From assembly GCA_946481265.1 (NCBI GenBank), contig CAMLNE010000027.1:1-20500 (forward strand): DNA of 20,500 nt, read 5' to 3'. The stretch comes from an uncultured Panacagrimonas sp. GTDB taxonomy: Bacteria; Pseudomonadota; Gammaproteobacteria; Nevskiales; Nevskiaceae. Each line of letters begins with the position of its first letter. The first letter of the stretch is position 1. Shown one piece after another: positions 7,517-15,959 of the stretch. The translations under genes were made by a program, and so were the position numbers. Below the pieces are notes generated by a model, which did not search any database, was not told where the DNA came from, and was given only the letters and a program-made list of their open reading frames with translations.

Positions 7517-9133
7517 ATGATCCTCATGCCGCATCTGCGTACCTGGTTCGCCGCGACGATCGTGGCCCTCGCGGCCACCCCGCTGATCGCCGCCTCCCTG
7601 CCAGTGACGGTCGAGCGCTTCGAGGGCGAGGTGGTGCAGGTCGACGGCACGGTGCACAGCGGGGTCCTGCCCGGCAAGACGCTGCCGTCGGGGTCGCAGA
7701 TCCACACCGGCAAGGACGGGCGGGCGCAGCTGCTGCTGCACGGAGCGCCGACCCTGGCGGTCGGCACGGGTGCCGACCTGCTGCTGCACAGCATGGACGG
7801 GGACGTGCTGCGCCTGCGCATCGCCAGTGGCGCGCTGCGGATCGATACGCGAGCCGCGCCGGGCGTGCCGGCGCGCGACGTGCGACTCAACGCCGGCGAT
7901 CTGCGCCTGCGTGTCTCGGGCGCCGACGCCTGGATCGAGATGGACCCGGACGGCGGTCAGGTCTGCCTGATCGCCGGTGTCGTCGAGGCGCAGCAGCCCG
8001 GCGCCACGGTGCGGCTGGATGCGCCGGGCCAGTGCCTGCGCCAGTCGGGCCGGATCGCGCAGTGGTCGATGGTTCCCATCGCCGTGCTCGAGGAGCGCGT
8101 CGCACTGTTGCGCGTGAGCCATCCGGTCGTCGCGCTTGCACCGCCTCCGCCACGCCCGCAGATCAAGGCGCTGCCGCTGCCGGCCGAGGCGCAGGGCGCC
8201 GGATCGGTGACACCAGCCCAATCGGCCGCGCCCGCGGCGGCGTCGATGCCTACGGCAAGGGAAAGCGGCACCGGGACGGCGGCGATGCCGCCGCCGGTGG
8301 CGCAGGCCCCGGTCGCGCCGGCCGCGTCGCCGCCAAAGATCGAGATCGCGGTGGAGAAGGTGCAGGCCGCGCCCGCGTCGGCCACGTCCCGACCCGTGAA
8401 GCCCGCAGCCGCCGGCCCGGTGCCGCAGCCGCCGGCCGATCCGCATGCGCCCGCCGCCGCACAGGGCCTCGCCGTGGCCCAGCCGGGGTCCGTGGAGGTG
8501 GCCGTCATCGCCGATCCGCCGAAGCTGTGGCAGCACGTGCCGCCGGTGATCGTGATCCCGGCGCCAGCCGAAACGCCAGCCGAAACGCCAGCCGAAACGC
8601 CCGCCGCGACCGTCACGCCCGAAGCCGCGGAACCGGCCGTCACGGCCGCAGCGGCGACCGCGTCAGCCGAAGTGGTCGAAGCTGCGCCGCCGGCGGACGT
8701 GCCCGCGCCCGCGTTGCCGCCCGCCGCCGGCGCGATGGCCGTCGCCGTCGCCGCGGCCGAAGCGCTGTCGGTCGCCGACCCGGTCATCGCCAGCAGGCAA
8801 GAGCCTGCAGCCGACGCCACGCCCCCCACGCCTGCGGCCGATCCGGTCCAGGTGGCGGCCGCCGCTCCGGCCGGCTCGGAGGCGCCTGCCGACGATCCGC
8901 GCCGCTGGCGCGTGGTGCTCGGCTCGATGCCGGAGCCCGAAAAGGCGGAGATCGAAGCGGAGCGCCTGAATGCGCGCGGCTGGGCGGTGGACGCGCGCGA
9001 GTACCGCGTGGGTGACCGCCACGGCTATCGCATCGGGTTCGGCGATTTCAGCACGCGCGACGAGGCGCAGAAGGCGCTGGAGGAATTCGTGGCGCAGTAC
9101 CCGGAGGCACCGGCCTGGCTCGCCCGTTACTGA
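7517..9133 (+). CDS. Secreted FecR-like/SPOR-domain protein
   Basis: The protein has 538 residues from the ATG at 7517, chosen because it places a signal peptide at the N-terminus (hydrophobic stretch TWFAATIVALAATPLIAA). Residues about 30-160 resemble a FecR-type domain, with alternating strands such as GKDGRAQLLLHGAPTLAVG and VRLNAGDLRLRVSGADAWIE. Then follow about 250 residues that are almost all Ala, Pro, Val, Glu and Thr, a likely periplasmic spacer. The last 80 residues form a SPOR domain (WRVVLGSM ... YRIGFGDFSTRDEAQKALEEF). SPOR domains bind denuded septal peptidoglycan, so a division-site or cell-wall role is inferred. A three-copy 12-bp repeat lies in the spacer. Family placement is fairly secure; function is unknown. 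Confidence 0.82.
   Translation: MILMPHLRTWFAATIVALAATPLIAASLPVTVERFEGEVVQVDGTVHSGVLPGKTLPSGSQIHTGKDGRAQLLLHGAPTLAVGTGADLLLHSMDGDVLRLRIASGALRIDTRAAPGVPARDVRLNAGDLRLRVSGADAWIEMDPDGGQVCLIAGVVEAQQPGATVRLDAPGQCLRQSGRIAQWSMVPIAVLEERVALLRVSHPVVALAPPPPRPQIKALPLPAEAQGAGSVTPAQSAAPAAASMPTARESGTGTAAMPPPVAQAPVAPAASPPKIEIAVEKVQAAPASATSRPVKPAAAGPVPQPPADPHAPAAAQGLAVAQPGSVEVAVIADPPKLWQHVPPVIVIPAPAETPAETPAETPAATVTPEAAEPAVTAAAATASAEVVEAAPPADVPAPALPPAAGAMAVAVAAAEALSVADPVIASRQEPAADATPPTPAADPVQVAAAAPAGSEAPADDPRRWRVVLGSMPEPEKAEIEAERLNARGWAVDAREYRVGDRHGYRIGFGDFSTRDEAQKALEEFVAQYPEAPAWLARY
8563..8598 (+). repeat. Three exact copies of a 12-bp tandem repeat in the SPOR-protein spacer
   Basis: The unit GCCAGCCGAAAC occurs three times in a row without mismatch and continues into a degenerate fourth unit. 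It encodes a repeated Pro-Ala-Glu-Thr motif. The repeat is in frame (12 bp), so copy changes would only lengthen or shorten the spacer. Confidence 0.9.
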
Positions 9134-9187
9134 TTCTTTCCCCGTGGCCCGGACCCGGGGGCGGGCAGCTTCGTTCCGGCGCGCGGG

Positions 9188-9850
9188 CTAGGGTGCGCCG
9201 CGCAGGCTGATCACCGGCCAGCCGCGCTCTGCGGCGACGGCGCGCAGGCGATCGTCGGGATCCACCGCGACCGGTGCATCGGCCAGCAGCAGCAGCGGCA
9301 GGTCGTTGTGGGAATCCGAGTAGGAGCTGAGGTGGGTCGGCGCCTCGGGCAGCGTGGCGATCCACTGCTTCAGGCGGGTCACCTTGCCATCGCGGAAATT
9401 CGCCAGGCCGGCCAGCTCGCCGGTGTAGCGGCCGTCGACCAGCTCGGGGTCGGTGGCGATCAGCGCATCCACGCCCAGCAGCTCGGCGATCGGCTCGGTG
9501 ACGAAACGGTTGGTCGCGGTGGTGATCAGCAGGCGATCGCCCTGGGCACGATGCCGCTCCAGCAGGGCCGGCGCCAGGGGCGCGATGATCGGCTCGATAC
9601 GCTCGCGTACGAAGCGCTCGCGCCAGGACAGCAGGGTGGCCAGCGGATATTGGGCGAGCGGCGCGAAGGCGAAGCGGCAGAACGCCTCGATGTCCAGCGT
9701 CCCGTTGCGGTAGTCGTCGTAGAAGATCTGGTTCTGGCGCTCGTAGCGTTCGCCGTCGACAGCGCCGACGTCGACCAGGAAGCGGCCCCAGAGGTAGTCG
9801 CTGTCGGCAGCGAGCAGCGTGTGGTCGAGATCGAAGATGGCCAGGCGCAT
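9188..9850 (-). CDS. HAD-superfamily IB hydrolase (SerB-like phosphatase)
   Basis: This protein of 220 residues has all the HAD motifs. Motif I is FDLDHTLL (D7 nucleophile, D9 acid/base). Motif II is ITTATN near residue 110. The motif III lysine sits in DGKVTRL, and motif IV is [11 protein letters not shown]. The order and the helical cap between motifs I and II fit subfamily IB, which includes phosphoserine phosphatases and phospholipid phosphatases. It probably hydrolyses a small phosphomonoester. It is divergent from rppH and convergent with the SPOR-protein gene. The substrate cannot be fixed, so I give no gene name. Confidence 0.9.
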   Translation of the reverse strand: MRLAIFDLDHTLLAADSDYLWGRFLVDVGAVDGERYERQNQIFYDDYRNGTLDIEAFCRFAFAPLAQYPLATLLSWRERFVRERIEPIIAPLAPALLERHRAQGDRLLITTATNRFVTEPIAELLGVDALIATDPELVDGRYTGELAGLANFRDGKVTRLKQWIATLPEAPTHLSSYSDSHNDLPLLLLADAPVAVDPDDRLRAVAAERGWPVISLRGAP

Positions 9851-9952
9851 GGGCCGCGCAGTGTCCCGGTTTCAGGGCCGTCGCGCCAGTGCATGCTTTC
9901 GCCTCCGCGGGGGCACGTGCACAATCGGCCGACGCTTCCGACGTTTCACATC

Positions 9953-10459
9953 GTGATCGACGCAGACGGATTCCGCCCCAATGTCGGCATCATCGTGGCC
10001 AATCCGGCCGACGAGGTACTGTGGGCGAAGCGCGTGCGCCAGGACGCCTGGCAGTTCCCGCAGGGCGGCATCCAGTACGGCGAGTCGCCCGAGCAGGCGA
10101 TGGCGCGCGAGCTGCACGAGGAGCTCGGCCTGTCGCTCGATCATGTGGCGGTGCTCGGTTCCACCGCCGGCTGGTACAGCTATCGCCTGCCCAGCCAGTA
10201 CATCCGCCGCGGTCGCGGTCGCACCTGCATCGGCCAGCGCCAGAAGTGGTTCCTGCTGCGCCTGCTCGGTTCCGAGAGCCTGGTGCGCTTCGACGCGGGC
10301 CCGCAACCGGAGTTCGAAGGGTGGCGCTGGGTCGACTGGTGGCTGCCACTCAACGAGGTCGTCGAGTTCAAGCGCGAGGTCTATCGCAGCGCCCTGAGCG
10401 AGCTGGCGCCGCTGCTCGGTCGCTCTCCCTCGACGCCCACGACGGCCGATGCGATATGA
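9953..10459 (+). CDS. rppH: RNA 5'-pyrophosphohydrolase
   Basis: RppH removes pyrophosphate from the 5' end of triphosphorylated mRNA, which starts RNase E-dependent decay. The 168-residue product begins [17 protein letters not shown], the usual start of the family. It has the complete Nudix box GX5EX7REUXEEXGU at residues 38-60 (G38, E44, R52, E53, E56, E57, G59). The [21 protein letters not shown] segment is also family-typical. The GTG at 9953 aligns with the usual N-terminus; an in-frame ATG at 9893 would add 20 unrelated residues. Neither has a clear ribosome site. It heads a tight four-gene operon and its end overlaps the next gene by 11 bases. Confidence 0.94.
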   Translation: MIDADGFRPNVGIIVANPADEVLWAKRVRQDAWQFPQGGIQYGESPEQAMARELHEELGLSLDHVAVLGSTAGWYSYRLPSQYIRRGRGRTCIGQRQKWFLLRLLGSESLVRFDAGPQPEFEGWRWVDWWLPLNEVVEFKREVYRSALSELAPLLGRSPSTPTTADAI

Positions 10460-11000
10460 GGTCCTGCTGATCTGCGGCGTGCTCGTGCTTGGCGGTTGCG
10501 CCACGCTCAACGAGTCCGAATGCCGCTCGGCCGACTGGTCCCAGCTCGGCGCCCGCGATGGTGGCCTCGGCTACTCGCGCGACCGCCTGCAGGACCACCG
10601 CAAGGCCTGCTCAGAGTTCGGCCTGGCCGCGGACGACGCGGCCTGGTCGGAAGGCTACGCCGCCGGCCTGGCGGACTACTGCACCGCCGACAACGGCTAC
10701 CGCGTCGGTCGCCAGGGCGGACACTACGCGAATGTCTGCCCGGCGCAGGCGGAACGCCGGTTCGTGCCGGCCTACGAACTGGGTTGCGAGACCTACGATC
10801 TCGAGCGGGAGATGGAAGAACTCGACCGGCGTATCGAGTCGCTGCAGGCGCGGCTGATCGGCGACAAGATCGACGATGGCGTGCGCGTCGACGTGCGCCG
10901 GCAGCTCGCCGAGCTCTACAACCGCTCGCACTGGTTGCGACGCTCGCTCGACCGCCTGGACGCCGAGTGGCGGCGCCGTTCCTGGATCGACGCACCATGA
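10449..11000 (+). CDS. DUF2799-type lipoprotein
   Basis: This protein of 183 residues has a lipoprotein signal peptide ending in LVLGGC, with the lipidated cysteine at C17. The body shows repeated GY.AGL.DYC and GR.GG.Y...CP elements with several cysteines, the pattern annotated as DUF2799 in gammaproteobacteria. The last 60 residues ([20 protein letters not shown] onward) are predicted coiled coil. It should sit in the outer membrane facing the periplasm. It overlaps rppH by 11 bp and piuC by 4 bp, so translation is likely coupled. The function is unknown. Confidence 0.88.
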   Translation: MRYEVLLICGVLVLGGCATLNESECRSADWSQLGARDGGLGYSRDRLQDHRKACSEFGLAADDAAWSEGYAAGLADYCTADNGYRVGRQGGHYANVCPAQAERRFVPAYELGCETYDLEREMEELDRRIESLQARLIGDKIDDGVRVDVRRQLAELYNRSHWLRRSLDRLDAEWRRRSWIDAP

Positions 11001-11677
11001 TGCTGACCGTGCCGGACCTGCTGGGCGCGTCGGAAGTCGCCGATATCGCCGCCGCGTTGATGCAGGCCGACTGGGTCGACGGGCGCGGCACCGCCGGCCA
11101 TGTCGCGGTCAAGGCCAAGGACAACCGCCAGCTCGCGCCGGGCCATCCGCTCGCCGAGCGCATCGGCAAGCGGATCCTCGAAGCGTTGTCCCGCCATCCG
11201 GCGGTGATGTCGGCCGCGCTTCCGTTCAAGGTGCTGCCGCCGCGTTTCAATCGCTACGAGGGGGGCGGCCAGTACGGCGATCACGTCGACAGCGCCGTGC
11301 TCAGCGTTCCCGGCAGCAGCCACCGCGTGCGCTCCGACATCTCGGCGACGCTGTTCTTCAGTAATCCGCAGGAGTACGAGGGCGGCGAGCTGGTGGTGCG
11401 CGATCACTACTCGGAACAGCGGGTCAAGCTCGCCGCAGGATCCCTGGTGCTGTATCCCGGCACCAGCCTGCACCGCGTGACACCGGTGAGCACCGGCGTG
11501 CGGCTGGCCTCGTTCTTCTGGATCCAGAGCCTGGTGCGCGACGACACGCAGCGCAGCGTGCTCTACGACCTCGACCAGTCGATCCAGCGCCTGCGCGCGG
11601 CGGGCGCGGCCGATGCCGAGATCGCACGCCTGACCGGCGTCTACCACAACCTGCTGCGCTTCTGGTCGGAGACCTGA
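10997..11677 (+). CDS. piuC: PKHD-type Fe(II)/2-oxoglutarate hydroxylase PiuC (YbiX family)
   Basis: The 226-residue product matches the length of E. coli YbiX. The iron ligands are H96 and D98 in GDHVDSAV and H159 in LHRVTPV. R169 in [12 protein letters not shown] is placed to bind 2-oxoglutarate. PiuC/YbiX genes are Fur-repressed in other bacteria and sit beside catecholate receptor genes (piuA, fiu). Here a Fiu-like receptor lies about 1.2 kb downstream in the opposite direction. The ATG overlaps the stop of the lipoprotein gene by 4 bases. The biological substrate of PiuC is not established; a role in siderophore use is inferred from linkage. Confidence 0.93.
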   Translation: MMLTVPDLLGASEVADIAAALMQADWVDGRGTAGHVAVKAKDNRQLAPGHPLAERIGKRILEALSRHPAVMSAALPFKVLPPRFNRYEGGGQYGDHVDSAVLSVPGSSHRVRSDISATLFFSNPQEYEGGELVVRDHYSEQRVKLAAGSLVLYPGTSLHRVTPVSTGVRLASFFWIQSLVRDDTQRSVLYDLDQSIQRLRAAGAADAEIARLTGVYHNLLRFWSET

Positions 11678-11680
11678 GCC

Positions 11681-12784
11681 GTGCTGCCCGTTCTTCGGCA
11701 GATCCCGCCGCACGTGGTGGCGCTGGCCGACTACGAGCCGCTGGCGCGCGAGCGCATGACGGAGGCGGCCTGGGCCTACCTCGTCGGCGGCGCGGCGGAC
11801 GAGATCACGCTGCGCGAGAACCGCGCTGCCTTCGATCGCCTGCGCCTGCAGAACCGGGTCCTGCGCGAACTGGCCGGCGGCCACACGCGGCTGTCGCTGC
11901 TGGGATGCGAGTTCGAGCATCCGATCCTGCTCGGTCCGGTGGCGTTCCAGCGGCTGGCGCATGAGCAGGGCGAACGCGCCGCGATCACCGGCGCGGCGGC
12001 GCTCTCGGCGGGCGCGGTGGTGAGCACGCAGGCCAGCGTCCGTCTCGAGGAGCTCGTGCCGCTGGCGCGCGCGCCGCTGTGGTTCCAGCTCTACATCCAG
12101 CCCGATCGCGACTTCACCGTGGAGCTGGTGCGGCGCGCCAAGCGCGCGGGCTATGCGGCGCTGGTGCTCACCGCCGATGCGCCGGTGAACGGCGCGCGCA
12201 ACCGCGAGCAGCGCGCCGGGTTCACCGTGCCCGCCGAGGCGCGCGCAGTGAACCTGGAAGGCATGCGCGTCCCCGCCGGACACGTCGCGCGCGCCGGCGC
12301 GAGCACGCTGTTCTCCGGGCCCTTGCTGGAGCAGGCGGCGACCTGGAAGGACCTGGCCTGGCTGCGCGACCAGACGCGCCTGCCGATCGTACTCAAGGGC
12401 GTGCTGGCGCCCGACGATGCGCGCCGCGCGCTCGACGCGGGCATCGGCGGACTGATCGTCTCCAACCACGGCGGCCGTACGCTGGATACGCTGCCGGCGA
12501 CGATCGACGCGCTGCCGGCGGTGGTCGAGGCGGTCGGCGGACAGGTACCGGTGCTGCTCGATGGCGGCATCCGTCGCGGCACCGACGTCCTCAAGGCGCT
12601 GGCGCTGGGGGCGAGCGCGGTGCTGCTGGGTCGCCCCTACGTCTACGGGCTGGCCGCAGCGGGCGCCGTCGGCGTGGCGCACGTGCTGCACATCCTGCGC
12701 TCGGAGTTCGAGATGGCGATGGCGCTTACCGGCTGCCGCGACCTGGCCTCGATCGACCGGTCGGTGCTGTGGAAGGCGGGCTGA
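11681..12784 (+). CDS. FMN-dependent alpha-hydroxy-acid oxidase/dehydrogenase
   Basis: This protein of 367 residues is a TIM-barrel enzyme that oxidises an L-2-hydroxy acid such as lactate or glycolate to the 2-oxo acid. Visible features are the N-terminal AWAYLVGGAADEITLREN, the lysine in PIVLKGVL (K239), and the active-site base and substrate-binding arginine in SNHGGRTLD (H263, R266). It ends with LLDGGIRRGTDVLKALALGASAVLLGRPYVYGLA, the FMN phosphate site. The GTG start lies 3 bp after the piuC stop and keeps the conserved first helix; the first ATG would remove it. It ends the rppH operon. Lactate oxidase, lactate monooxygenase and glycolate oxidase cannot be told apart by eye. Confidence 0.93.
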   Translation: MLPVLRQIPPHVVALADYEPLARERMTEAAWAYLVGGAADEITLRENRAAFDRLRLQNRVLRELAGGHTRLSLLGCEFEHPILLGPVAFQRLAHEQGERAAITGAAALSAGAVVSTQASVRLEELVPLARAPLWFQLYIQPDRDFTVELVRRAKRAGYAALVLTADAPVNGARNREQRAGFTVPAEARAVNLEGMRVPAGHVARAGASTLFSGPLLEQAATWKDLAWLRDQTRLPIVLKGVLAPDDARRALDAGIGGLIVSNHGGRTLDTLPATIDALPAVVEAVGGQVPVLLDGGIRRGTDVLKALALGASAVLLGRPYVYGLAAAGAVGVAHVLHILRSEFEMAMALTGCRDLASIDRSVLWKAG

Positions 12785-12853
12785 AGACCGGGTTCACGCG
12801 GCAGGACAGGCAGATCACGTCCTGCGCGGCTGCGCGACGGTCGTGACGCACGC

Positions 12854-12876
12854 AAAAAAGCCCCGTTGCCGGGGCT
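12854..12876 (-). terminator. Rho-independent terminator of the TonB-dependent receptor gene
   Basis: Read on the minus strand this is AGCCCCG, a 4-base loop GCAA, CGGGGCT, and then a run of T residues. It lies 22 bp after the receptor stop codon at 12898 and fits a strong intrinsic terminator. On the plus strand the A run precedes the stem, so it acts chiefly for the receptor. Confidence 0.88.
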
Positions 12877-12897
12877 CGGAATGCGGACTCCAGTGGC

Positions 12898-15270
12898 TCA
12901 GAAGCGCACGTCGGCGCTGAGGATGAAGGAGCGCGGATCGCCCAGGAAGACGCGGTTCATGCCCCAGTTGCCCGAGGTCGCGTAGACCTCGTCGGTGAGG
13001 TTGTCCACGTTGAGCCGCAGCCGGATCTTCGGCGTGACGTCGTAGGACGCCATCGCGTTGAAGACGGTGTAGTCCGGCAGCTTGCCGTACGCGTTGCCGA
13101 GCGGACCGCCGTTGGGAATGATGCGGTCGGCGTCGTCCGGGCGGCCGGCCCAGGATTCGTCGACGTGCTTGAGGCCGGCGCCGAGCGTCAGGCTGGACGC
13201 GAAGCGGTACGTGGTCCAGAGGTTGGCGGAGAACCGCGGCGTGAACGACAGCTCGTCGCCGGCAGTGCCGTTCTCCAGGATCAGGGTCGGGCAGGCGGCG
13301 GCCGCTGCGCCCGACTGATAGTCCCCGGGATTCGCCCGGCAGCGCGCCTCGTCGAGGAAGGCGCTGTGCCTGCGCTCGCTGTCCAGGAATCCCACGCCGG
13401 CCAGCAGCGACCAGGCCGGCGTGATCCTGCCGCTGGCGCTCAGCTCGATGCCTTCGACGATCTGCTTGCCGTAACCCTTCAGCGTGGCGTCCTCCTCGTC
13501 TCCCTCGATGCCGGTAATGGCCACCCGGCGGCGCTCCGTGCGGAAGGCGGCCAGGGAGGTGGACAGGCGGCCGTCGAACAACTCCCACTTGGTGCCGACT
13601 TCATAGTTGACGGCACGCTGGATCTTGGCGTCCTCGTTGTTCTGGCCGGTGGAGCCCGGGAAGGCGTTGTCGCCGGTGCGCGAGATGTCCGGGTTGGACA
13701 GGAACGAGGCCGGCGGCAGCGAGGACACGCCGATGGCGGCGTACACGCTTCCATTCGGTGCCGGCTTGTAGACCACGCCGAACTTGCCCCCCACGGTGGT
13801 CTCGCTGAAGTCGTAGCCGTCGAGCATGCTGGTCGGCGTGCCGTCGACATTGCGGCTGTCCAGTTCGACCTCGTAATGCTCGGCGCGGACGCCGGCGTTG
13901 ATCTGCCAGTGCTCGTTGAACTCGATGGTCTTGTAGACATACGCCGCAACCGTGCGGATGTCGGCCTCTCCGGTCTGCGTCGCGGCCGGTATCGTCGCCG
14001 GCCCCACGCGGCCCGGATCCGGATCCGTGACGGAAACGCTGCCGGCATCGGCGGTCCCGAAACGATCCGCCTCGGAGGTTTCGCGGGTGATCTCCAGGCC
14101 CGTCGAGATGTAGTGCCTCATATGCCCGGTCTCGTAGGCATATGAGAGATTGGAGAGGTTGGAGACATTGGTGTTCTCGCGGGCGTAGCGCTGCATTTGC
14201 GTGGTCACCAGGCGAGTTGCGCTGTCGTAGCCGGTCGGCACGACATAGCGCGCGTCGCGCTCGGTCTGCGACCAGCGCAGCTGGTTGCTCAATGTCAGAC
14301 CGTTCGAGAAGTGGTGCTCGATGCGTCCGAGCAGGGCGTGGCTGTCGGTGTCGTCATGGTCCGCGGACAGGCCGTAGAACAGGTCGCGCTCGTCCTCGTC
14401 CAGCGAGGAATCCTCGCGCACGGTGCCGTCGACGAAGGCCGCGGGGACGCCCCAATCCGGAAGATCCTCCGACTTCAGGTATTGGTAGCCCAGGACGAAG
14501 CGCGTCGGCCGGTCGAGCCCGAAGCCGATCGAGGGGGCGAAGCCGAGCGTCTTCTTCTCGACCTCCTCGCGCCCGGCGACACCGCCATCCTGCAGCAGCA
14601 GGTTGACGCGGCCCGCGGTGCCGTCGGCGAGCACCTTGTTCATGTCCAGGGTGCCGCGCAGGCGTTCGTCGGAATGGTATTCGTCGAAGCCGACGCTGAA
14701 GTTGCTGTCGTAGCGATCCTCGAGCCGGGGCGCCTTGGTCGACAGGTTGATGTAGCCGCCGGCACCGCTGCGGCCGTTGTCCGCCGCGGGCCCCTTGATC
14801 ACCTCGACCTGCTCGGTGTTGAAGACGTCACGGCTGTAGTTGCCGGAGTCGCGCACGCCGTCGATGAAGATGTTCCCGGAGCTGTCGAAGCCGCGCATGC
14901 TGAAGTTGTTGGTATTGCTTCCGAAGCCGTTCTCGCCGGCACTGAAGCTGATGCCCGGCGTGTTGGTGAGGACGTCGGTCAGGTCCTGCGCGCCCTGCTC
15001 GCGGAAGATGGCCTCCGGAATCACCGAGATGGTCTGCGGGGTGTCGAGCAGCGGCGCCATGTACTTGGGCGAGCGCGGCTCCTGCTGGTGGGCCCCGGTC
15101 ACCGTGATCTGGGGGAGAACCGCCGTGCCTTCGGGCGCGGACGCGGCATCCGCGGGGGCGGCCTGGGCGAGCGCGGACTGGAAAGGAAGGGCGCCGAAGG
15201 CACCGCCGAACAGGATGGCGGCGGTGATCGGACGAAGCCGGAATCGGGACGGAATACGGGTCGGGTGCAT
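12898..15270 (-). CDS. TonB-dependent catecholate siderophore receptor (Fiu-like)
   Basis: The protein has 790 residues. A signal peptide ends near ALAQA (residues 33-37). A TonB-box-like LPQITVTGA lies near residue 55. The plug domain follows, with TISVIPEAIFREQGAQDLTD, FSMRGFDSSGNIFIDGVRD and FNTEQVEVIKGPA, and then a 22-strand-type barrel ending in the C-terminal phenylalanine ADVRF. The YSRDVFNTEQVEVIKGP segment is typical of the Fiu/PiuA group of catecholate receptors. It imports ferric siderophore across the outer membrane using TonB energy. The ATG at 15268-15270 has AGGGAA upstream. Regulation by Fur is inferred from the box at 15844-15860. A terminator follows at 12854-12876. The exact ligand is not known. 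Confidence 0.94.
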   Translation of the reverse strand: MHPTRIPSRFRLRPITAAILFGGAFGALPFQSALAQAAPADAASAPEGTAVLPQITVTGAHQQEPRSPKYMAPLLDTPQTISVIPEAIFREQGAQDLTDVLTNTPGISFSAGENGFGSNTNNFSMRGFDSSGNIFIDGVRDSGNYSRDVFNTEQVEVIKGPAADNGRSGAGGYINLSTKAPRLEDRYDSNFSVGFDEYHSDERLRGTLDMNKVLADGTAGRVNLLLQDGGVAGREEVEKKTLGFAPSIGFGLDRPTRFVLGYQYLKSEDLPDWGVPAAFVDGTVREDSSLDEDERDLFYGLSADHDDTDSHALLGRIEHHFSNGLTLSNQLRWSQTERDARYVVPTGYDSATRLVTTQMQRYARENTNVSNLSNLSYAYETGHMRHYISTGLEITRETSEADRFGTADAGSVSVTDPDPGRVGPATIPAATQTGEADIRTVAAYVYKTIEFNEHWQINAGVRAEHYEVELDSRNVDGTPTSMLDGYDFSETTVGGKFGVVYKPAPNGSVYAAIGVSSLPPASFLSNPDISRTGDNAFPGSTGQNNEDAKIQRAVNYEVGTKWELFDGRLSTSLAAFRTERRRVAITGIEGDEEDATLKGYGKQIVEGIELSASGRITPAWSLLAGVGFLDSERRHSAFLDEARCRANPGDYQSGAAAAACPTLILENGTAGDELSFTPRFSANLWTTYRFASSLTLGAGLKHVDESWAGRPDDADRIIPNGGPLGNAYGKLPDYTVFNAMASYDVTPKIRLRLNVDNLTDEVYATSGNWGMNRVFLGDPRSFILSADVRF

Positions 15271-15391
15271 CGGGGTTCCCTGGTTTTTTCTGATGGGTCG
15301 GACGACGCGGAGCGGAAGGTGCCGTGCGGGTCGAGGACCGGGTTTGATGTCTTGTGCAGCGGCGGAGCCGGCCGCAATGTCGCGGTCGGAC

Positions 15392-15829
15392 TCAGGAACG
15401 CGGCGGACCCTGCGGCAGATAGAGGCGCCCGCGCGATGGCACGGCCGGCTCAAGCCCGGTGGCGGCGATGGCAATGGCGATCGCCGGTGCCGGAGCCGCT
15501 GCTGCAGTCCTCGCGGCAGGCAGGATGATCGTGCGCTCGGCCCGGAGCCTGGAAGACGGCAGCGCGTGTGCGGCCGCGGCGACCCTGTCCGCCTCGAATC
15601 CCGGGGCACGGTTGCCGTCCCCGAAGATGCCCGGTTCCTCGAGCACGACACCGGGATCGGCGCTGTTGCCGGAGCGGCCGGTCAGGGCGGGCGATGAGCG
15701 ATCCATCGGACCGGCGATGACCAGGCTCCCCACGATCAGCAGGGCAAGCAGGATCCAGGGCAGCCTCACCGGGGATACGGGGCCGATCCGTTGCGCTGGA
15801 TGCTCCGGGCCGGAAGGGAGGCTATGCAT
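15392..15829 (-). CDS. Possible small single-pass membrane protein of unknown function
   Basis: This 145-residue frame lies between a Fur-box-like site and the receptor gene, on the receptor strand, with 121 bp to the receptor start. The one clear feature is a transmembrane segment LPWILLALLIVGSLVIAG at about residues 23-40. The rest is low-complexity, rich in Ala, Pro and Arg. Codon use is GC-rich at third positions like its neighbours. There is no good ribosome site and no family I recognise. It could be co-transcribed with the receptor, or the frame could be chance in a GC-rich leader. Confidence 0.45.
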   Translation of the reverse strand: MHSLPSGPEHPAQRIGPVSPVRLPWILLALLIVGSLVIAGPMDRSSPALTGRSGNSADPGVVLEEPGIFGDGNRAPGFEADRVAAAAHALPSSRLRAERTIILPAARTAAAAPAPAIAIAIAATGLEPAVPSRGRLYLPQGPPRS

Positions 15830-15843
15830 GCCGCGAAGCGTAG

Positions 15844-15860
15844 ATGAGTACCATTCTCAT
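15844..15860 (-). promoter_or_regulatory. Fur-box-like palindrome facing the receptor gene
   Basis: ATGAGTACCATTCTCAT has perfect 5-bp outer arms. Its 15-base core read on the minus strand, TGAGAATGGTACTCA, matches the TGATAATnATTATCA Fur model at 10 of 14 positions. It is an AT-rich island in GC-rich DNA, upstream of the possible membrane-protein gene and the TonB-dependent receptor. Confidence 0.62.
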
Positions 15861-15920
15861 TACAATTCAATGTCGAATGTCGAGGCGGTCCCGGCAGATA
15901 TCGGGCGCCGCGCAAAGTGT

Positions 15921-15950
15921 TTGACAATCATTCGCATTAAGTTTTATGGT
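15921..15950 (+). promoter_or_regulatory. bfd promoter overlapped by a second Fur-box-like site
   Basis: A perfect -35 TTGACA (15921-15926) is followed after 18 bp by TATGGT (15945-15950); TTTTAT at 15942-15947 is an alternative -10. The Fur-like 15-mer at 15922-15936 read on the minus strand (TGCGAATGATTGTCA) matches the TGATAATnATTATCA model at 11 of 14 positions and covers the -35 and spacer. The predicted start of transcription is about 15954-15958, within a few bases of the bfd ATG at 15960. Confidence 0.65.
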
Positions 15951-15959
15951 CCGGCCGCC

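Noticed and set aside
5664..7520. A 618-codon plus-strand frame
   Set aside because: It is antisense to the GNAT and ATP-grasp genes. The product is low in motifs, while the minus strand shows intact ATP-grasp and acetyl-CoA signatures.
7208..8536. A 442-codon minus-strand frame opposite the SPOR protein
   Set aside because: It is composed of Arg/Gly/His runs created by the Ala/Pro codons of the real gene. The plus-strand signal peptide and SPOR domain decide the strand.
8563..8598. Possible CRISPR-like or regulatory direct repeat
   Set aside because: The 12-bp units are contiguous without spacers, are in frame, and encode a Pro-Ala-Glu-Thr spacer motif, so this is a coding tandem repeat.
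9140..9170. GC-rich inverted segments between the SPOR protein and the HAD phosphatase
   Set aside because: The pairing is imperfect and there is no T run. Such matches are expected by chance at this base composition.
10916..12691. A 591-codon open frame on the minus strand
   Set aside because: It is antisense to piuC and the hydroxy-acid oxidase, both certain from catalytic motifs. The product has no recognisable domain.
14197..15528. A 443-codon plus-strand frame opposite the TonB-dependent receptor
   Set aside because: The receptor has a full signal peptide, plug, barrel end and terminator. The antisense product has no family features.
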